A stretch of 5,650 nt of DNA from Desulfobacteraceae bacterium (GTDB lineage: Bacteria; Desulfobacterota; DSM-4660; Desulfatiglandales; Desulfatiglandaceae). The DNA lies in contig JAUUWD010000121.1 of assembly GCA_030589225.1 (NCBI GenBank), positions 1-5,650 on the forward strand. The letters run 5' to 3'. The number at the start of each line of letters is the position of its first letter. The first letter of the stretch is position 1. The position numbers and the translations under genes are program-made. Shown here piece after piece: positions 5,179-5,650 of the stretch. The notes beneath the pieces are model-generated. The model was not told where the DNA came from, did not search any database, and saw only the letters and a program-made list of their open reading frames with translations.

Positions 5179-5650
5179 TGGATTAAACGTTTTTTATGGC
5201 GATGTCCAGGTGCTTTTCGACATTGCTATAGGAGTAAATGATGGAGAGATTGTCTCTATTGTCGGCGCGAACGCGGCCGGAAAGAGTACTCTCCTGCGTT
5301 CCCTTTCAGGCCTCCTGAAGAAGGTGTCGGGGTCCATGGTGTTCAAAGGCGAACAGCTTATCGGTAAGCCCCCGTATGAGATCGTGGACCACGGCATTAT
5401 CCACATTCCAGAGGGCCGACGCATCTTTCCCCTGATGAGCGTCCAGGAAAACCTGGAACTGGGAGCCTATTCTCAGAGATCACAGGCAAAAATGGATGAA
5501 TTACTAAAAGAGGTTTATGAATTTTTTCCAGACCTTTACGACCACAAAAGTCAGTTGGCCGGTTCCCTGAGCGGTGGGGAACAACAGATGCTGGCCATAG
5601 CCCGGGGGTTGATGGCCAGGCCTACCCTTCTCACGGTGGATGAACCTTCT
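5165..5650 (+). CDS. livF: Branched-chain amino acid-type ABC transporter ATP-binding protein LivF, N-terminal part (3' end outside window)
   Basis: Second ATPase of the importer. The frame is open to the window end, giving 162 of an expected 235 or so residues. No ATG exists near the start. TTG 5165 gives 'MLTVDGLNVFYGDVQVLFDI', the normal LivF opening, and has AGAGGAG seven bases upstream; TTG 5162 would add one residue. Motifs: Walker A GANAAGKS (34-41), the LivF-type Q-loop region 'HIPEGRRIFPLMSVQENLEL' (80-99) where Glu replaces the usual Gln, signature LSGGE (135-139), 'QQMLAIARGLMARP' (140-153) and Walker B LLTVDE (155-160), where the window stops. The canonical LSGGE here complements the degenerate signature in LivG. 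It overlaps livG by 14 bases, so the two are probably translationally coupled. Confidence 0.93.
   Translation, partial: MLTVDGLNVFYGDVQVLFDIAIGVNDGEIVSIVGANAAGKSTLLRSLSGLLKKVSGSMVFKGEQLIGKPPYEIVDHGIIHIPEGRRIFPLMSVQENLELGAYSQRSQAKMDELLKEVYEFFPDLYDHKSQLAGSLSGGEQQMLAIARGLMARPTLLTVDEPS

Overview
The window holds the end of a molybdopterin oxidoreductase-type gene, followed by an almost complete branched-chain amino acid-type (Liv/HAAT) ABC importer operon in the classical order livK-livH-livM-livG-livF, all on the + strand. The last gene is cut by the window end just after its Walker B motif. The protein families and the anaerobe-type molybdoenzyme suggest a Gram-negative, probably anaerobic bacterium. 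A Desulfobacterota (former Deltaproteobacteria) relative would fit, but this placement is inference: no marker gene is present and no search was run.

Layout. 1-459: C-terminal 152 residues of a Mo/W-bis-MGD enzyme, with AT-rich codons. 460-753: gene-free, with a 51-bp hairpin, a short 8-nt tandem repeat and a strong ribosome binding site for livK. 754-1989: livK, the secreted substrate-binding protein. 1990-2358: gene-free, almost entirely filled by one long imperfect palindrome (1991-2272), then two smaller hairpins just before livH. 2359-3285: livH permease. 3260-4303: livM permease, overlapping livH and starting at TTG. 4304-4452: gene-free, with a 23-bp inverted repeat whose left arm encodes the last codons of livM. 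4453-5178: livG ATPase. 5165-5650: livF ATPase, 5' part, overlapping livG and also starting at TTG.

How the genes work together. LivK would capture a small organic ligand in the periplasm and deliver it to the LivH/LivM membrane channel, with import driven by ATP hydrolysis on LivG/LivF. The ligand cannot be read from the sequence. This family takes branched-chain amino acids, but also amides, urea and aromatic or aliphatic acids. The neighbouring molybdoenzyme hints at a catabolic setting without proving one.

The protein-coding content is ordinary. The less ordinary content is in the gaps: three different inverted-repeat elements sit at 3' ends of genes, one of them has become part of livM, and a large foldback separates the binding-protein gene from the permease genes. 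I see no convincing new multi-gene system.
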